Shown here: positions 9,173 to 18,294 of the stretch, piece after piece
How positions within the stretch are numbered: position 1 is the first letter of the stretch
Layout: each line of letters opens with the position of its first letter
Assembly (NCBI GenBank): GCA_963724535.1
Contig: CAVRVD010000014.1
Span: 310,001-374,000, forward strand
Direction: 5' to 3'
From: JADJPO01 sp963724535
GTDB taxonomy: Bacteria; Actinomycetota; Actinomycetes; Actinomycetales; Kineosporiaceae
Length of the DNA stretch: 64,000 nt
Notes under the pieces: generated by a model
What the model was told of the DNA's origin: nothing
Databases searched by the model: none
What the model saw: only the letters and a program-made list of their open reading frames with translations
Made by a program: the position numbers and the translations under genes

Positions 9173-11025
9173 GGCCCGCACCCACCCGGACGGCGCGACT
9201 GCTGCCACTCCTGCTCGTGGTGGCGGCCCTGGTGGCCGGGTGCGTGAGCATCCCGGCGAGCGGTCCGGTGGTCACCGGTCGCACCCTGGACGGCAACACC
9301 CGGGAGCCGCGCCGATCGTTCTACGCCTCCGGGCCCTCGTCCGGTGACAGCCCGGTCGCCATCGTCGACGGCTTCCTGCGCGCGGCCGCGGACTTCTCCC
9401 GCGACCACAGCGTGGCGCGCAGCTTCCTGACGCCCGACCAGCAGAAGACCTGGCGGCCCACCACTCCGGTGGTCGTCTACGACAGCGCCCCCAGCCGGCT
9501 GGAGATCCGCCAGACCGAGGTGCTCACCTCGGCCACGGCCGCCGCCGCTGTGCCGCCCCCTGCTCCGGCCGCGGCTGCCCCGTCCGGGTCGCCGTCGCCC
9601 TCGTCGGAGCCCGCTCCGGAACCGGTGCCGGGGGCGCGGGTCACCGTCGAGGTCGAGGTACCGGTGCTCGCCCGGATCGGCGAGGGCGGTATCCACACCC
9701 CGACGGCGCCCGGCGAGGTGCAGGTGCTCGCCTTCTACCTGACCGCCGTCGGCGGCCAATGGCGGATCACCAACCCGGCCGACGGGGTGGTCATCTCCCG
9801 GTCCGACTTCCAGTACACCTTCGCCGACGTGCCGCTGTACTTCCGTGACCGCACCGGCAGCTACCTGGTTCCGGACATCCGCTGGTTCCCGGTCACCTCC
9901 GCGCCGTCGGTGGTCGTCGACGCGCTGCTGGACGGACCGGTCGGCTGGCTGAACGCCGCCGTGACGACGGGAGCGCCGTCCGGGACGGCGCTGACCGCCA
10001 CCGGGGTGCGCAGCGACGGCGACACCCTGGTCGTCGACCTGACCATCCGGGCCAAGGAGGGTGCCCCCGAACAGCGCCGGGTGCTGCTGGCCCAACTCCA
10101 GGCGACCCTGCGCGAGGCGTCCCGGTCGCTGTACTTCGTGGCCGACGACGTGCGGGTCACTGTCGAGGAGGCGCGGTTCGAGGTACCGAGCGCGGCGACC
10201 GCGCCGGCCCTGCCCGGGATCGCCGACGCCGACCTGCGCCCCGTCGCACTGGACCAGGACAACCGGATCAACCGCGTGCTTGCCACCCGCGGGTCGCCGG
10301 TGCCCGACCTGCCGGCGCTGCCCGGCGACGTCAGCCGGCCGGCGGCCAGCCCCGACGGTGCCACCTACGCGGTGCTCACCGACCAGCGCACGCGCCTGGT
10401 CACGATGTCGAGCGCCGCCGCACCCCGCGTGGTGCTGCGGGACGTCGGGCTGACCGCACCCTCCTTCGACGTGCACGGGTGGCTGTGGACCTCGCCGCAG
10501 GCCAACACCGGAGTCGTCTACGCGGTCAGCCCGTCCGCAGCACCGACTGCCGGAGGCCAGGACAGCCTCCTGCGGGTCGCCGCGCCGTGGCTGCGCGGCT
10601 ACCAGGTCACCACGCTGCGGATCAGCCGCGAGGGTGCCCGGGCCCTGGTCGTCGCCGGCCACCAGGGCCGGTCCCTGGCCTACGTGTGCGGGGTCGTCCG
10701 CGACGAGAACGGGGTGCCGGCCTCGCTCACCGACCCGCCGCTGCAGCTGGTCCGGGACCTGGTCACCGCTCAGGACGCCTCCTGGCTCGGCGCCGACGAG
10801 GTGAGCGTCCTCGGCGTGCGTCTGGGCGGCGGGGAGCGCAGGGTCTGGGTCAGTCAGGTGGGCGGCGACGTCATCGAGGGCATCCCGTTGCCCGATGCGG
10901 TGTCGATCACCACCCGGGAGAGTCCGGACGCGCTGTGGGTGCAGACCCGTTCGGGGGCCGCCTACCGGTCCGGGGCGGCACTGCTGCCCATGCCCGGGCT
11001 GCGCTGGCCCGCCGTACCGGGCTGA
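9169..11025 (+). CDS. lpqB: LpqB, lipoprotein modulator of MtrAB
   Basis: A 618-residue lipoprotein. The signal peptide ends in a lipobox (LVAGC, Cys25). It is followed by a low-complexity Ala/Pro/Ser stretch (about residues 120-155), a GerMN domain in the middle (about 230-340), and a C-terminal beta-propeller-like LpqB region. LpqB interacts with the extracytoplasmic part of MtrB and tunes MtrA phosphorylation in mycobacteria. The GTG start overlaps the mtrB stop (GTGA at 9169-9172), indicating coupling. The low-complexity insertion is longer than I would expect from mycobacterial LpqB. Confidence 0.95.
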   Translation: MRPAPTRTARLLPLLLVVAALVAGCVSIPASGPVVTGRTLDGNTREPRRSFYASGPSSGDSPVAIVDGFLRAAADFSRDHSVARSFLTPDQQKTWRPTTPVVVYDSAPSRLEIRQTEVLTSATAAAAVPPPAPAAAAPSGSPSPSSEPAPEPVPGARVTVEVEVPVLARIGEGGIHTPTAPGEVQVLAFYLTAVGGQWRITNPADGVVISRSDFQYTFADVPLYFRDRTGSYLVPDIRWFPVTSAPSVVVDALLDGPVGWLNAAVTTGAPSGTALTATGVRSDGDTLVVDLTIRAKEGAPEQRRVLLAQLQATLREASRSLYFVADDVRVTVEEARFEVPSAATAPALPGIADADLRPVALDQDNRINRVLATRGSPVPDLPALPGDVSRPAASPDGATYAVLTDQRTRLVTMSSAAAPRVVLRDVGLTAPSFDVHGWLWTSPQANTGVVYAVSPSAAPTAGGQDSLLRVAAPWLRGYQVTTLRISREGARALVVAGHQGRSLAYVCGVVRDENGVPASLTDPPLQLVRDLVTAQDASWLGADEVSVLGVRLGGGERRVWVSQVGGDVIEGIPLPDAVSITTRESPDALWVQTRSGAAYRSGAALLPMPGLRWPAVPG

Positions 11026-11210
11026 CCCTTCCTGCGCCTGGCCCGGCTGACGCGACCGACCCGACCCGGACTGATGCGAACCCGACCCGGGCTGACCGGA
11101 CGTCGTGACGTCGTCGGCGTCCCGTCCCCGACCGGCGGGGGGCTCGTCGCTGTCCACAGCCGCCGCAGTCCGCGCAGCGCCACCCGGGTGCTGTCGGTCA
11201 CTGTGCCGGG

Positions 11211-12020
11211 ATGCCTCGGACGACCACGCCAGCGCTCCGTTCGGCGCTGACCGCTCTCGCACCTCTGGTGGACCTGCTGCTACCGGTCTGCTGCGCCGGG
11301 TGCACCCGACCCGGACCCACCCTGTGCGCCCAGTGCCGAGGGCACCTGGACGTCCCGGCAACACCGTTGCGGGCGGACGCTGACCGGCGGGCGGCCCTGG
11401 ACGGCCTGCCGGTGGCGGCCGGGCCCGGGTACCGCGGCCGGGCGGTCCAGGTGGTGCACGCCTGGAAGGACGGCGGACGGCGTGACCTGGCGCCGGTCCT
11501 GGCCGTGGCGCTCGCCGACGCGGTCCGGGTGGTGGTCGGCGCCACCGAGGTGCTGCAGTGTCGGCCCGCACCACTTCAGCTGGTGCCCGTGCCCTCGGCC
11601 CGGGCCGCGGTGCGTCGCCGCGGCGAGGACGTCGTGCTGCGCCTGGCCCGGCTCGCGGCCCGGCAGCTGACCGCAGACCACCCGGGCCCCACCGGGGTCC
11701 GGGCCGTGGCCGCGCTGCACCAGGCCCGTGCGGTCCGGGACCAGGCGGGCCTGGGGCTCGCCGACCGCCGGAACAACGTGCACGGGGCGTTCGGGATCCG
11801 CGGTTGGCCTCGGCTGAGCTCGGGACGACGCCTGGACGTCGGCGCCCCGGCGGTCGTCGTGGACGACGTGCTCACCACCGGCGCCAGCGTGGCCGAGGCG
11901 GTCCGGGTGCTGCGTTGTCAGGGTTTGTCCGTGATCGGCGTGGCCGCGGTGTGTCACACGCCGCGGTGGGGCGCCAACGCGCCGAACGGCCACTGTCGGG
12001 GCGGTGCGGCACTGGACTAG
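11211..12020 (+). CDS. ComF-family phosphoribosyltransferase-like protein
   Basis: A 269-residue protein. A Cys4 zinc-finger-like N-terminus (CCAGC...CAQC, residues about 24-45) is followed by a PRTase fold with the PRPP-binding loop VVVDDVLTTGAS near residue 220. ComF/GntX proteins are linked to DNA uptake or use of external DNA in some bacteria; in actinobacteria the homologue (Rv3242c) sits between lpqB and hpf, exactly as here. The ATG at 11211 lacks a clear ribosome-binding site, so an internal GTG start is possible. The 185-bp gap from lpqB contains short imperfect GACCCGACC-type repeats only. Confidence 0.85.
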   Translation: MPRTTTPALRSALTALAPLVDLLLPVCCAGCTRPGPTLCAQCRGHLDVPATPLRADADRRAALDGLPVAAGPGYRGRAVQVVHAWKDGGRRDLAPVLAVALADAVRVVVGATEVLQCRPAPLQLVPVPSARAAVRRRGEDVVLRLARLAARQLTADHPGPTGVRAVAALHQARAVRDQAGLGLADRRNNVHGAFGIRGWPRLSSGRRLDVGAPAVVVDDVLTTGASVAEAVRVLRCQGLSVIGVAAVCHTPRWGANAPNGHCRGGAALD

Positions 12021-12061
12021 CGTGGGGACTATCGCGAGTGCCCCGAGATCAGGAGGTTCCC

Positions 12062-12748
12062 GTGGAGGTCGTCGTCACCGGTCGGCGTACTGCCGTTCCG
12101 GATCGCTTCCGGGTCCTTGCGGAGGAGAAGCTGTCCAAGGTGGCACAGCTCGCTCCCAAGGCGTACCGGGCCAATGTCGAGCTCTCTCACGAACGCAACC
12201 CGCGCCAGTCCTCGACCGCCGAGCGCGTCGAGATCACGTTGCGGGGGAAGGGGCCGGTGATCCGAGCCGAGGCCAGTGCCGAGGAGCCCGCTGCGGCGCT
12301 CGACCTGGCCCTGGGCAAGTTGCTGGAACGACTGCGTCGCACCGGAGACCGGCGCAAGGTTCACCACGGCCGGCAGCGACCGGCGAGCGTGCGAGCGCCC
12401 GGCGCCCGTGACGACGTGGTGGCCGCAATCCTGGCCGACCCCACCGTCGGCGCCGCGCCCGAGCCCGTCCCGGGCGAGGAGAGCGACGGCGGGAACTCCA
12501 GTCTCCTCGAGGACAGTCCGGTGGTGATCCGCACCAAGGACCACAGCGCGGTGCCGATGACCGTCGAGCAGGCGTTGTACGAGATGGAGATGGTCGGTCA
12601 CGACTTCTTCCTGTTCGTCGACGCCGACTGCGGCCGGCCCAGCGTCGTGTACCGGCGTCGGGGCTGGAACTACGGGGTGATCCGGCTCAGCCTCGACGAC
12701 GCCGGCGCGCCGACCGAGCGGCGGTCCGACGAAGACGTCGTCGCCTGA
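12062..12748 (+). CDS. hpf: Ribosome hibernation promoting factor, long form
   Basis: A 228-residue protein. The GTG start at 12062 has a strong AGGAGG five nucleotides upstream (12051-12056), which excludes the longer upstream frame. The N-terminal ~100 residues form the HPF/YfiA ribosome-binding domain. A variable linker follows, and then the C-terminal dimerisation domain (about 165-220, with VIRTKDHSAVPMTVEQAL and FVDADCGRPSVVYRRRGWNYGVIRL). Long HPFs dimerise 70S ribosomes into 100S particles in stationary phase or under stress. Position between the comF-like gene and secA, with insertions in between, follows mycobacterial order (Rv3241c). Confidence 0.95.
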   Translation: MEVVVTGRRTAVPDRFRVLAEEKLSKVAQLAPKAYRANVELSHERNPRQSSTAERVEITLRGKGPVIRAEASAEEPAAALDLALGKLLERLRRTGDRRKVHHGRQRPASVRAPGARDDVVAAILADPTVGAAPEPVPGEESDGGNSSLLEDSPVVIRTKDHSAVPMTVEQALYEMEMVGHDFFLFVDADCGRPSVVYRRRGWNYGVIRLSLDDAGAPTERRSDEDVVA

Positions 12749-12780
12749 CGACGCGGACCCACCCCGGGCCTGCACCGTCG

Positions 12781-14049
12781 GTGCGCCCGCCCGGATCCAC
12801 CGACGTCCTCACCGCGGCGCAGGCCCGTCGGGTGGCGGTCGCCGCCCAGGGCCTGGGCCGGGCACGGCCGCGCGGTGCGGTGACCATGCGTCACCTGGAG
12901 CGCGTCCTGACCACCATGGCCGTGCTCCAGGTCGACTCGGTCAACGTCCTGCTGCGCAGCCACTACCTGCCGGTGTTCAGCCGGCTCGGGCCCTACCCGA
13001 TGCCGTTGCTGGACCGCGCCTGTCACCAGGCGCCCCGCCGTCTGGTCGAGCACTGGGCACACATGGCGTCGTACAGCACGCCGCAGGTGCACCGGCTGCT
13101 GCGCTTCCGAATGCACCGGGCCCTGCAGGAGGCCTGGTTCGGCGGTCGACGGATCGCCGAGGAGCAGCCCGGGCTGCTGGCGGCGATCCGTCACCAGGTC
13201 GAGCTCGACGGACCGTTGACCTCGGCGCAGCTGGAACGTGGCCTGGCCGTTCGGGCCGGGTCCGACCGAGCGGGGACGGGCGGGCCCCCGGACTGGGGCT
13301 GGAACTGGAGCGAGGCAAAGGCCGCGATCGAGTACCTGTTCCGCGCCGGCGAGCTGGCCAGCGCGGGACGCACGTCGGCCTTCGAACGGCGCTACGACCT
13401 GCCCGAGCGGGTGCTGCCGCCGGGTGCCGCCCCGCCCGACCTGGACCCGGCCCAGGCCTGCCGCGAGCTGGTGGCGATCGCCGCCCGGGCGCACGGTGTC
13501 GGGACCGAAGCGTGCCTGCGCGACTACTTCCGGCTGGAGGCCCACCAGTCCCGCCGGGCGGTGGCCGAGCTGGTCGAGGCGGGGCGGCTGCGGCCGGTGC
13601 GGGTGCAGGGCTGGCGGCGCCCGGGCTACCTGCACCCTGCCGTCCGCATCCCGGCCCGGACCGGCGGTTCGGCGCTGCTCAGCCCGTTCGACCCGCTGGT
13701 CTGGTTCCGGGAACGGACCGAGGCGCTGTTCGACGTCCGCTACCGCATCGAGATCTACACCCCGGCCGCCCGGCGCGTGCACGGGTACTACGTACTCCCG
13801 TTCCTGGTCGGTAACCGGATCGCCGCGCTGGTCGACCTCAAGGCCGACCGGATCGGGGGTGCACTGCTGGTCCAGGCGGCATGGACGACCGGCCCCGGCG
13901 CCCGGGGTCGGCTCACCCCGGCGGCGGTCGCCGAGCACCTGGCCGGCGACCTGCACCGGATGGCCGGTTGGCTCGACCTGGACCGGGTCGTCGTCGCCGG
14001 TCGCGGCGACCTGGCCGCGCCGCTCACGGCGGCCCTGAGGGCGACCTGA
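12781..14049 (+). CDS. YcaQ-type winged-helix DNA glycosylase (HTH_42)
   Basis: A 422-residue protein of the winged-helix HTH_42/DUF1006 family, whose characterised members (E. coli YcaQ, Streptomyces AlkZ) are DNA glycosylases that unhook interstrand crosslinks. The catalytic Q-x-D motif is present at residues 50-52 (LQVDSVNVLLRSHY). The mid-protein has the family's DPLVW block (LSPFDPLVWFR). The GTG start at 12781 lies 33 bp after hpf, so read-through from hpf is likely. It converges on the sacsin-like gene. The absence of a natural-product cluster nearby suggests a general repair role rather than self-protection. Confidence 0.85.
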   Translation: MRPPGSTDVLTAAQARRVAVAAQGLGRARPRGAVTMRHLERVLTTMAVLQVDSVNVLLRSHYLPVFSRLGPYPMPLLDRACHQAPRRLVEHWAHMASYSTPQVHRLLRFRMHRALQEAWFGGRRIAEEQPGLLAAIRHQVELDGPLTSAQLERGLAVRAGSDRAGTGGPPDWGWNWSEAKAAIEYLFRAGELASAGRTSAFERRYDLPERVLPPGAAPPDLDPAQACRELVAIAARAHGVGTEACLRDYFRLEAHQSRRAVAELVEAGRLRPVRVQGWRRPGYLHPAVRIPARTGGSALLSPFDPLVWFRERTEALFDVRYRIEIYTPAARRVHGYYVLPFLVGNRIAALVDLKADRIGGALLVQAAWTTGPGARGRLTPAAVAEHLAGDLHRMAGWLDLDRVVVAGRGDLAAPLTAALRAT

Positions 14050-14064
14050 CGACAGCGGGTCCGG

Positions 14065-17000
14065 TCAGCCGAACGCGTCGTCCACGAGCAGCGCCGTCGG
14101 ATCGTGACCGGCCAGTACGGCGGCGATGGTGTGCCGGGCGGGCCAGGCCCCGGCAGCCACGGCCAGCGCCCGGGCGAGACCGTCCAGGGTCGCCGCGTGC
14201 ACCTCGGCCCCGCCGTGGTCCGCCTGCTGCTCGGTCCGCTCCACCCACCACTCGACCGGCTGGGCGTCCACCTGCAGGTCCTCGTGCTCCCACCACTGTC
14301 GTGGCAGGGCGGGCCAGGTCGCGAGCAGGGCCTGTGGCACCTCGCTCGGCCGGCCCGCGCTGCTCACCCGGCCCGGGGCCCGCTCGGAGGCCAGGTCGAG
14401 GTCCAGTCGGCGGGCCAGCGCCGCCGCCCGGTCCGGTGCGACCACCAGGTAGGGCCCGACGTCGGCTCGCTGGAGCCACTGCGCGCCGTCCGCCACCGCC
14501 GGGTCGTTGCAGCGCACCACGCGGGTGCCGGCCAGCGCCCACAACGGGTCGCCGTCCTCGGCTGGCGGGCCCGGGCTGTCGGCCAGGACGGTCCACAGTC
14601 GCAGCAGCGTCGGCAGCGGCGGGGCGAGGTCGGCGTGGCCGAGCCGGCGCAGCACCTGCGCCCAGCCGGCCGGGTCCAGATCAGCCCAGACCTGGACCCG
14701 GCCGAGCGCGGCAGCGGCCTGGGCGTCCATCCGGTCCAGCCACGGCGGCGCAGTCGGGAGCACCGCTGCCAGGTCCGGGTCGGTCGTCGACCCCGCACTC
14801 ACCCCACCGATCTCTGCGCGCAGCCACCACGCCGTGTAGGACGGGTGGAGTGGGACCGCCGTCCCGTCCGGACGGGCCAGTCGGACGGGGTCGACCAGGG
14901 CACGGCGGGTGCCCGGTTCGGCCAGCAGGAGCGCGACGAGCTCACCGAGCCGGTCCGGTTCCACCAGGTCGAGGTCGCGGACGGCGAGCAGCTCACCGAC
15001 CACCCGTACCCCGAGCCGGTCCGCGGCCGACCCGGCGGCTGCCGCCGACCCGGCCGTCTCGACGAGCCGCGCGGCCCACTCGGCCACACCGTCCAGGTCC
15101 GCCCACTGCCCGACGACCTCCTCCGGTTCGACGTCCTCGGCCCGCACCAGCACCGGCCGGGCCGCGACGCCGACCGCCTGGAACACCTCGCTCGACCAGC
15201 GCCGGGCCGGCTCATCGGCCAACCGCCCGGCGGCGTCCTCCTCGAGGAGGTCGGCCATCGGCGAGCCCGGTTGGACCAGCATCGAGGCGGGGACCAGGTC
15301 ACCCTCGCTGTCCGGCAGCGGCAGGTCGGCGAGCCAGCGCACACCGTCGAGGTCGGACGGGTCGAGGCCGAGCCCCAGGCAGTCCTCGACCAGGTCGAGC
15401 ACCGCCCCGCTCGTGCGGTCCTGGTCCGGCTGCCGGGCGTCGGCTCGGGTGACCGCGGCCGCGAGCGCGGGGTCGCTGAGCACCTCGCCGGGGCCGACCC
15501 GACGCGCCCCGAGCCGGATCAGCAGGTCGCCGGCGACGGGATCGGCGGCCAGCTCCGACGGCACCACCCGCAGGCCGAGACCGGCCAGCTGGACCAGGGT
15601 CGCGGGGCGGACGTGGTCAACGAGCAGCACCCCTCGGACGCCGGCCACAATGCGCAGCTCGGGCCCGGTGCTCGGCGTCGAGGACGTCGGCTCCGGCTCA
15701 CCGTCGTGCGGTGCGGCGCCCACCAGGACCGGTACCGACAGGGTGGCCAGGGCCTCACGCACGGCGGGGTCGCCCGCCGCCGCAGGAGCCAGAGCCCGGA
15801 GCCAGTCCCGCCAACCGTCCAGGTCCTCGGGTGTCGCCACCGCGTGCAGCGCCTCGGCCACCTCGAGGCGCACGACGTCCAGCTGGCGCAGTACAGCGGC
15901 GTGCCGGGGCGGGGCGGCGACCAGCCGGTCCGTCCGGGCACCGAGCACCGCATGCAGGATCGGGTCGGTGGACCCGGGCCCGTCCAGCACCACGGCCCGG
16001 TCCGGGCGCAGCGGCGCTCCGCCGCCGGCCGGGGTGAGCACCGCGGCGCCTCGCAGAGCCGCCAGTGCGCGCTCGCGCAGAGCCGCGTCGAACCAGCCGG
16101 CGGGCAGGGCCGCGGCCGGGTCGGGCAGCAGGTCCAGCGGCAGCATGTCGACCGCCGTACCGCCGACCTCGTGCCGGGCCAGGCGCTCGGCCAGCCCGGC
16201 CAGGGCCTCGGCGGCCAGGTCCAGGACCGCGTCGGTGGCCGGACCCGGCTGGATGGTGCGCCGGTCCGGTTCCAGGGGCAGGTCGGCGATCAGCATCGCC
16301 GGCCAGGGCAGTGGCTCGGTGGTCGGGGTCGGGGCGTGCACCACGGGGGACCAGGTGGCCGGTGTCCGGGTCGGCAGCGCCCAGGAGATCGTGAACCCCG
16401 ACCGGCCCCGATCCTCGACCGGCAGCGCGGCGAGGTCGCGCGGGTCGTGGAGCCCGGTCACGGTGTGCAGGAACCAGCGACGACCCACCTCGGCCAGCAC
16501 CCGGGCGGGTGCGCCGGGGGTCTCGACGCGGATCTCGGTGAGCGCAGGCAGGGTGAGCAGCAGCGCGTCGTCCACGGCATCGAGCAGGTCGGCGACCCCG
16601 GCGTCGGCCGCGGCGTCCCGCAGCGGCAGCACGACGGCGGTGTCGTAGCCGTCCGGCAGCACCGCGCTCACCTCGCCCGCCGCACCGCCCAGCGGGTCGC
16701 GCCCGGGCACTGCGAAGGGCAGCCGGAGCACCGGTACGTGGTCATGGCGCCGGTCCAGCTCCGCGGCCAGCGCCGGGAGCCCGGCCGCCGCCGCCCGGAC
16801 CGCAGCAACGGTGTGCGCCCTGCTGAAGTACACCCCGCCGGTCCGGCTGATCAGGGCCGGGTCGTCGCTGACGGCCAGCACCGCGGCGAAGCCGACCCCG
16901 AACCGACCGGTGGCGGCGTCGGCGTCGCGCTTGGCCGAGGCCCGCAGCGTGGCCAGGGCCAGGACGCCGTCGGCGGTCAACGGCGCGCCGGTGTTGGCGG

Positions 17001-17262
17001 CCACCAGCCGTGGTCCGCCCGCCCCCCGCTCCAGGCGCAGCAGGAGTCGACCGGCCACCCCAGCGGCAAGCGCGGCGTCGGCGGCGTTCTGGGCGAGCTC
17101 GACGACCAACCGGTCGCGGTACCCGCCGTGGACCAGGTCGTCCTCGCTGTTGGCGTCCTCGCGCAGCCGCTCCGGGGAGGCTGCCCAGGTCTGCAGCACC
17201 CGGGTCCGGATCGCCGCGGTCGCGAAGGGGTCCGCGAGATCGTCCGGACCGCGGCCAGCCAT
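14065..17262 (-). CDS. Large GHKL ATPase with sacsin N-terminal-like domain
   Basis: A 1065-residue soluble protein. The N-terminal ~250 residues form an Hsp90/GHKL-type ATPase: the N-box VVELAQNAADAAL (about 53-65) and the glycine-rich lid GRFGVGFAAVLAVSDDP. This is the sacsin-type ATPase found as long single-copy genes in many actinobacteria. The remaining ~800 residues are Leu/Ala/Asp/Arg-rich with no recognised domain. Sacsin and Hsp90 ATPases act in protein folding; related GHKL proteins also occur in defence systems, but no nuclease or sensor partner is adjacent here. It is an isolated minus-strand gene starting at the ATG at 17262, convergent with the YcaQ gene; CTGAC and GTCAG at the two stops could form a weak stem. 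Confidence 0.75.
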   Translation of the reverse strand: MAGRGPDDLADPFATAAIRTRVLQTWAASPERLREDANSEDDLVHGGYRDRLVVELAQNAADAALAAGVAGRLLLRLERGAGGPRLVAANTGAPLTADGVLALATLRASAKRDADAATGRFGVGFAAVLAVSDDPALISRTGGVYFSRAHTVAAVRAAAAGLPALAAELDRRHDHVPVLRLPFAVPGRDPLGGAAGEVSAVLPDGYDTAVVLPLRDAAADAGVADLLDAVDDALLLTLPALTEIRVETPGAPARVLAEVGRRWFLHTVTGLHDPRDLAALPVEDRGRSGFTISWALPTRTPATWSPVVHAPTPTTEPLPWPAMLIADLPLEPDRRTIQPGPATDAVLDLAAEALAGLAERLARHEVGGTAVDMLPLDLLPDPAAALPAGWFDAALRERALAALRGAAVLTPAGGGAPLRPDRAVVLDGPGSTDPILHAVLGARTDRLVAAPPRHAAVLRQLDVVRLEVAEALHAVATPEDLDGWRDWLRALAPAAAGDPAVREALATLSVPVLVGAAPHDGEPEPTSSTPSTGPELRIVAGVRGVLLVDHVRPATLVQLAGLGLRVVPSELAADPVAGDLLIRLGARRVGPGEVLSDPALAAAVTRADARQPDQDRTSGAVLDLVEDCLGLGLDPSDLDGVRWLADLPLPDSEGDLVPASMLVQPGSPMADLLEEDAAGRLADEPARRWSSEVFQAVGVAARPVLVRAEDVEPEEVVGQWADLDGVAEWAARLVETAGSAAAAGSAADRLGVRVVGELLAVRDLDLVEPDRLGELVALLLAEPGTRRALVDPVRLARPDGTAVPLHPSYTAWWLRAEIGGVSAGSTTDPDLAAVLPTAPPWLDRMDAQAAAALGRVQVWADLDPAGWAQVLRRLGHADLAPPLPTLLRLWTVLADSPGPPAEDGDPLWALAGTRVVRCNDPAVADGAQWLQRADVGPYLVVAPDRAAALARRLDLDLASERAPGRVSSAGRPSEVPQALLATWPALPRQWWEHEDLQVDAQPVEWWVERTEQQADHGGAEVHAATLDGLARALAVAAGAWPARHTIAAVLAGHDPTALLVDDAFG

Positions 17263-17435
17263 GGCCCGAGGCTAGCGCGCCCCGCCACGCCGGTCCGGCT
17301 CGTCGTGGTCCGGAGCACGACCCGTCGGGGCATAGGATGAGCCGCGAGCCCCGGCGCGCGGTGCGGCAGCGTCTCCGCTCGTTCCCGGTCTCGAATCTCG
17401 TTGCCGGCCAGTCCCTCTGGTCGTTGTCGCCGTTT

Positions 17436-17477
17436 GCTCCGTGTCAAGTGCTCCGTGTCCTGTGCTCCGTGTCCTGC
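17436..17477 (+). repeat. Three 14-bp tandem repeats upstream of the secreted-protein gene
   Basis: GCTCCGTGTC followed by AAGT, CTGT and CTGC gives three adjacent 14-bp units in the 256-bp gap between the sacsin-like gene and the secreted-protein gene. The unit length matches the two mini-ORF arrays elsewhere in the window, but these copies contain no ATGA overlap. If the frame is opened at the GTG at 17441 they would be translated. Besides this array the gap shows no confident promoter. Confidence 0.8.
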
Positions 17478-17518
17478 CAGCAGTGTCAAGCCAGCCGTGT
17501 GTCCGTGGGGGTTGCCCG

Positions 17519-18187
17519 ATGTCGTGCCCGTCAGTGCTTCGCCGAACATCGTCGGCCGCCCTGTTCGCCGTCCTGGCCCTGGTCCTCAGCACCGTGTCGC
17601 CCGCCGGTGCCGCGGTCACCGGTGCCGGGGTCGCCGAGCAGGTCAGCGGAGGCGTCCCCGTGGTGGCCCAGGTCGAGGTTGCCGCGCTGCGCACCACAGG
17701 CGCCCGGACCGACGTCACGGTGCGCAAGCTGCGCCGCACCGCCCAGGCGCGGTGGGTGGACCACGTCGTCGATGAGCGACTGGTGGCCATCGAGGGCTGC
17801 CTGGCCGACCCGTCGCGGTTCAGCTTCCGTCGCGGGGTCTACCGCTCGCACGTGAACACCCTGTGCCCAGGCGGAGTGGCCCCGGCCCGGCGGGCGGCCG
17901 CCGCGCTGGTGCAGGACCGGCCGTGGTACCGGGTGCGGGTGCGCTCGGTGCCGGTGGTCGCGTTCACGATGCAGGCCGACCTGCAGACCGGTCGAGGAGT
18001 GCCGTTCGCCGCGGCGCTGCGGCATCTGCCGCAGGGTGACTTCACCTACGTCGAGGGGGACGACGTGTGGATGGTCTACGTCGGCACCGAGGTCACCCAG
18101 GCGCAGCTGAACGCCGCCCGGGCCGCCTTCGCCGCCGAGCTCGGCATCACTGCCGACCGGGTCGAGGTGGCCCCGCTGCGGTTCTGA
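17519..18187 (+). CDS. Small secreted protein of unknown function
   Basis: A 222-residue protein starting at the ATG at 17519. The N-terminus is a typical signal peptide: basic MSCPSVLRR, a hydrophobic stretch to about residue 30, and probable cleavage after Ala-Gly-Ala (about 33). The mature ~190 residues are rich in Arg, Val and Ala and contain two cysteines (IEGCLADP and NTLCPGG) that could form one disulfide. A C-terminal alpha/beta section follows (TYVEGDDVWMVYVG). I do not recognise a family. A longer frame upstream (GTG at 17441) is Cys/Pro/Ser-rich, runs through the 14-bp repeats and is unlikely to be translated. Confidence 0.6.
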   Translation: MSCPSVLRRTSSAALFAVLALVLSTVSPAGAAVTGAGVAEQVSGGVPVVAQVEVAALRTTGARTDVTVRKLRRTAQARWVDHVVDERLVAIEGCLADPSRFSFRRGVYRSHVNTLCPGGVAPARRAAAALVQDRPWYRVRVRSVPVVAFTMQADLQTGRGVPFAAALRHLPQGDFTYVEGDDVWMVYVGTEVTQAQLNAARAAFAAELGITADRVEVAPLRF

Positions 18188-18232
18188 CCGGCCCTCTCGC
18201 AGCGCCGCAAGACCTCTGTTCCGGGTTCCCCC

Positions 18233-18258
18233 GCTGGCTGGGGCCAAGCCCCGTCAGC
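18233..18258. terminator. Probable terminator hairpin between convergent genes
   Basis: GCTG-gct-GGGGC (18233-18244), loop CAA plus one base, GCCCC-gt-CAGC (18248-18258) in the 107-bp gap between the secreted-protein gene and the WavE-like gene. The stem is interrupted by one small internal loop. Position between convergent genes supports a bidirectional terminator. Confidence 0.45.
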
Positions 18259-18294
18259 CGTGATCTCCGACCTGGCCCAGAGGTTGCGGCCGGC

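Noticed and set aside
11026..11210. Short GACCCGACC-type repeats between lpqB and the ComF-like gene as a regulatory array
   Set aside because: Copies are irregular in spacing and sequence and look like ordinary GC-rich low complexity.
8104..11574. 1156-codon minus-strand frame opposite mtrB and lpqB
   Set aside because: Low-complexity Arg/Gly/Pro-rich, and contradicted by clear domains on the plus strand.
14104..17340. 1078-codon plus-strand frame opposite the sacsin-like gene
   Set aside because: The minus-strand frame has GHKL motifs; the plus frame has Gln/Arg/Gly-rich antisense composition.
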